From positions 4,588,001 through 4,652,000 of the forward strand of contig OZ234501.1 of NCBI GenBank assembly GCA_965153455.1: a DNA stretch of 64,000 nt, written 5' to 3'. The DNA is from Sphagnum compactum. Lineage: Eukaryota; Bryophyta; Sphagnopsida; Sphagnales. Position numbers and translations under genes: made by a program. The notes under the pieces are model-generated. The model saw nothing but the letters and a program-made list of their open reading frames with translations, was not told where the DNA came from and searched no databases. Shown here piece by piece: positions 62,300 through 64,000 of the stretch (within the stretch, counting starts at the first letter, position 1; every line of letters begins with the position of its first letter).

Positions 62300-63080
62300 A
62301 TCTTTGTGGATTGGGCAGAGAAGTTCAACAACCAAATGCCTCATGCAAACCAACACATCCTGCTCATCATGGACAATGTGCCAAGGCACATCCATTCGAA
62401 CAACAACCATGAGGAGCTAGATGACTTTGACCCCATCCACCTGTCCAACATGTTCATCATGTTCGTGCCCAAGAACATAACATCAATTGTGCAACCCCTG
62501 GACATTAACATCATCGCTGCCTTCGAGTAGCTCAACAAGCGCAAGCTATGTGCTTGGATCCTGGCAAGTACAAAAAGGTGGTGGACAACTTGGCAGATTT
62601 GTCTAGCATCAAGCTGATCATTCTGGATGTGAACACCATGCTAGATGTGACATCTTTTTCTTTTGATGACTTTGATAATTTTTTTAATTTTTTAAAAAAA
62701 ATAATAATATTGTTGTTAATGAAATTCAAACACCATGAAGAGTGGCCTGTGTGTGCGCCCCTTTAATGATTTTCCTTTTAATCCATGTTTTAAGCCATTC
62801 GCTGAAGTTGCTTGATTTGGGAAAACACAAGCCCTTCCATCATCCAAAATTGTTGGTGCAAGGCCAAGATCATGTTGGAGTCTTGGCACAACAACTTGGG
62901 CCACCCAAAGGTGTTCCTAGAGATGCGGATTCAGGATCAACAAGCCAAACTGAGTGCACTGATTAGTAGGCTTGGGTATGACAATGCCCTCCTTGCTAAG
63001 CAGTATTTGGAGCAACCTATGGAGGCATAGGCCATGGCTGAGCTCCTTGATGATGAGCTCATGCGATTGGTGTAGCAGGT

Positions 63081-64000
63081 ACAATCTAAAACTCAATGTC
63101 ATGTCTTTTTTATGATCAATGTTGCCTTGGAATGTCTTCAAAATTAAACATGAAATTATCAAAATTAATATATGAAATTATCAAGGTGTAGGGAGAGGAT
63201 GTTAAAGACCTTAAGGATGCTGATGAAAATAATTCTAACTTAAACCAACAATTACCAAGGCTTGTGACATTGCAATATATAGGCCGTGGTGCATGTCAAT
63301 GCATTAACAATTTTTGTCACAAATCAACCCACCATCTTTGATGGCATTGTTCAGATGTAGTTGGAGCATGTTGTTAGCGAGTTCAATAACATAGTGGTCA
63401 ACAACTTGGGTCGCCAGCAACAAATTAGCATCAAACAATTCTTCAATGGAAGTGTTTCCAATCCTTAGCCACTTTAGCAACGTTTTACTTACAACTAAAC
63501 ATAAAACATGCTTGTAATGCATCATAGGATTAGAACACAAGAATCTCAAAGCTTTGAAATAAAGGATAGGGGTCCTAGGTCTTGGGCTGGTTGGGAAGAG
63601 GGTGTCCTTGGTGGGTAGGGGGGATGAGTCATACATGTTAGTTATAGATTGAAGATTCACTATGTGTTCATTAACGGGATAGATATCCACTTACAACCTA
63701 AGAGGATAATTGTGTCTGCTCAACTTAGGATAAATCCTATAAGTGGATTTAATTTTCTTGGGACTAAGGTCTATCCATTTATCAATCTTAGATTGTGTAT
63801 ATATATATTCCCAATTTCATACAAGTTTGTTTCCAATTACATGTTCATAAGGTTTTATTGGCCTTAATTACACCATGTAACCATCTACTTTTAGCTTGAG
63901 GCTTTTGTTTAAGTTCTGATGACTTCAATTAAGGGGTGAAAACACACTACAATGTCCATAAAATGTTGTCACAAAATAGCTTTTGCAAGATTTTGAAATT
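63081..64000. other. intergenic DNA, no gene recognised
   Basis: No coding or repeat feature was recognised. The right end of the pogo element should lie in or before this part. Confidence 0.4.

Larger units (their letters stand above)
61530..63080 (+). pseudogene. pogo/Tigger-like DNA transposon transposase, decayed
   Basis: The protein cuts and pastes a Tc1/mariner-superfamily (pogo) element. Exon 1 (to 61743) holds the second DNA-binding helix-turn-helix of CENP-B type: AKVLAEKLGVEGDFNGLDG, a TGA at 61618 where Trp is expected, then LTNFKKCHGIK. Exon 2 (from 61894) has the first catalytic Asp (61924) in DVYNMDKTGLLYRAQPNKTL and ends with WIDMLQSYI. Exon 3 (from 62300) reads FVDWAEKFNNQMPHANQHIL with the second Asp (62372) in IMDNVPRH and the third (62501) in SIVQPLDINIIAAFE. 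A C-terminal part with SIIQNCWCKAKIM (about 62840) and LISRLGYDN follows to about 63080. Several TAG stops and frameshifts inactivate it. Terminal inverted repeats with a TA duplication were not found. Confidence 0.8.

Noticed and set aside
1-64000. CRISPR arrays, bacterial operons, plastid or mitochondrial DNA blocks
   Set aside because: No regularly spaced identical repeats, no ribosome-binding-site gene clusters and no recognisable organellar genes were seen.

Overview
This window looks like nuclear DNA of a land plant with a large, repeat-rich genome. One intact protein gene is recognisable: a peroxisomal multifunctional protein of fatty-acid beta-oxidation (MFP2 type, 55315-57480, + strand). 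Almost everything else is AT-rich intergenic DNA and decayed mobile elements. A PLS-type pentatricopeptide-repeat (PPR) pseudogene, plant-style Ty3/gypsy retrotransposons, a pogo-type DNA transposon with introns and a CACTA-type MITE all fit a plant. The wording of the PPR repeats resembles seed-free vascular plants (ferns or lycophytes) to me, but that is an impression and not proof.

Layout. 1-2270: sequence without recognised genes, then copy A of a dispersed repeat rich in TGTAAGTGTAAA. 2273-3912: a foldback element whose arms contain about 98-bp units that are themselves palindromic. 3913-12220: AT-rich DNA with a MITE at 9385-9516. 12225-13165: copy B of the dispersed repeat. 13166-17340: unrecognised, partly less AT-rich. 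17340-24690: copies C and D of the dispersed repeat; D is split by a Ty3/gypsy retrotransposon (18108-24387) with a short target duplication. 24690-39250: AT-rich DNA with a SINE-like piece (about 30967-31022) and a degenerate CATTCATC-rich stretch (36000-38110). 39256-40330: PPR pseudogene, minus strand. 40330-47640: unrecognised, with two strong hairpins near 42.5-42.8 kb. 47640-51990: minus-strand remains of a second gypsy element, an integrase followed by a long extra reading frame. 52000-54780: AT-rich. 54786-57664: the MFP2 gene with promoter-like sequence, a possible leader intron and a polyadenylation-like signal. 61530-63080: pogo/Tigger-like transposase pseudogene.

The most striking observation is in the 18-24 kb retrotransposon. 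Directly after its integrase, in the same frame, there is a PHD-finger-like module (24011-24145) with C4HC3 spacing. Seven of eight zinc ligands remain and the fourth is Tyr. Chromodomain-bearing gypsy elements place a histone-reading module at this spot, so a PHD finger would be an analogous targeting module. The element has lost the RT catalytic region and RNase H but keeps the integrase D,D,E spacing. A second lead is the long coiled-coil-bearing frame downstream of the integrase at 47.6-50.7 kb. The genes do not form an operon or pathway; the MFP2 gene stands alone among transposon debris.
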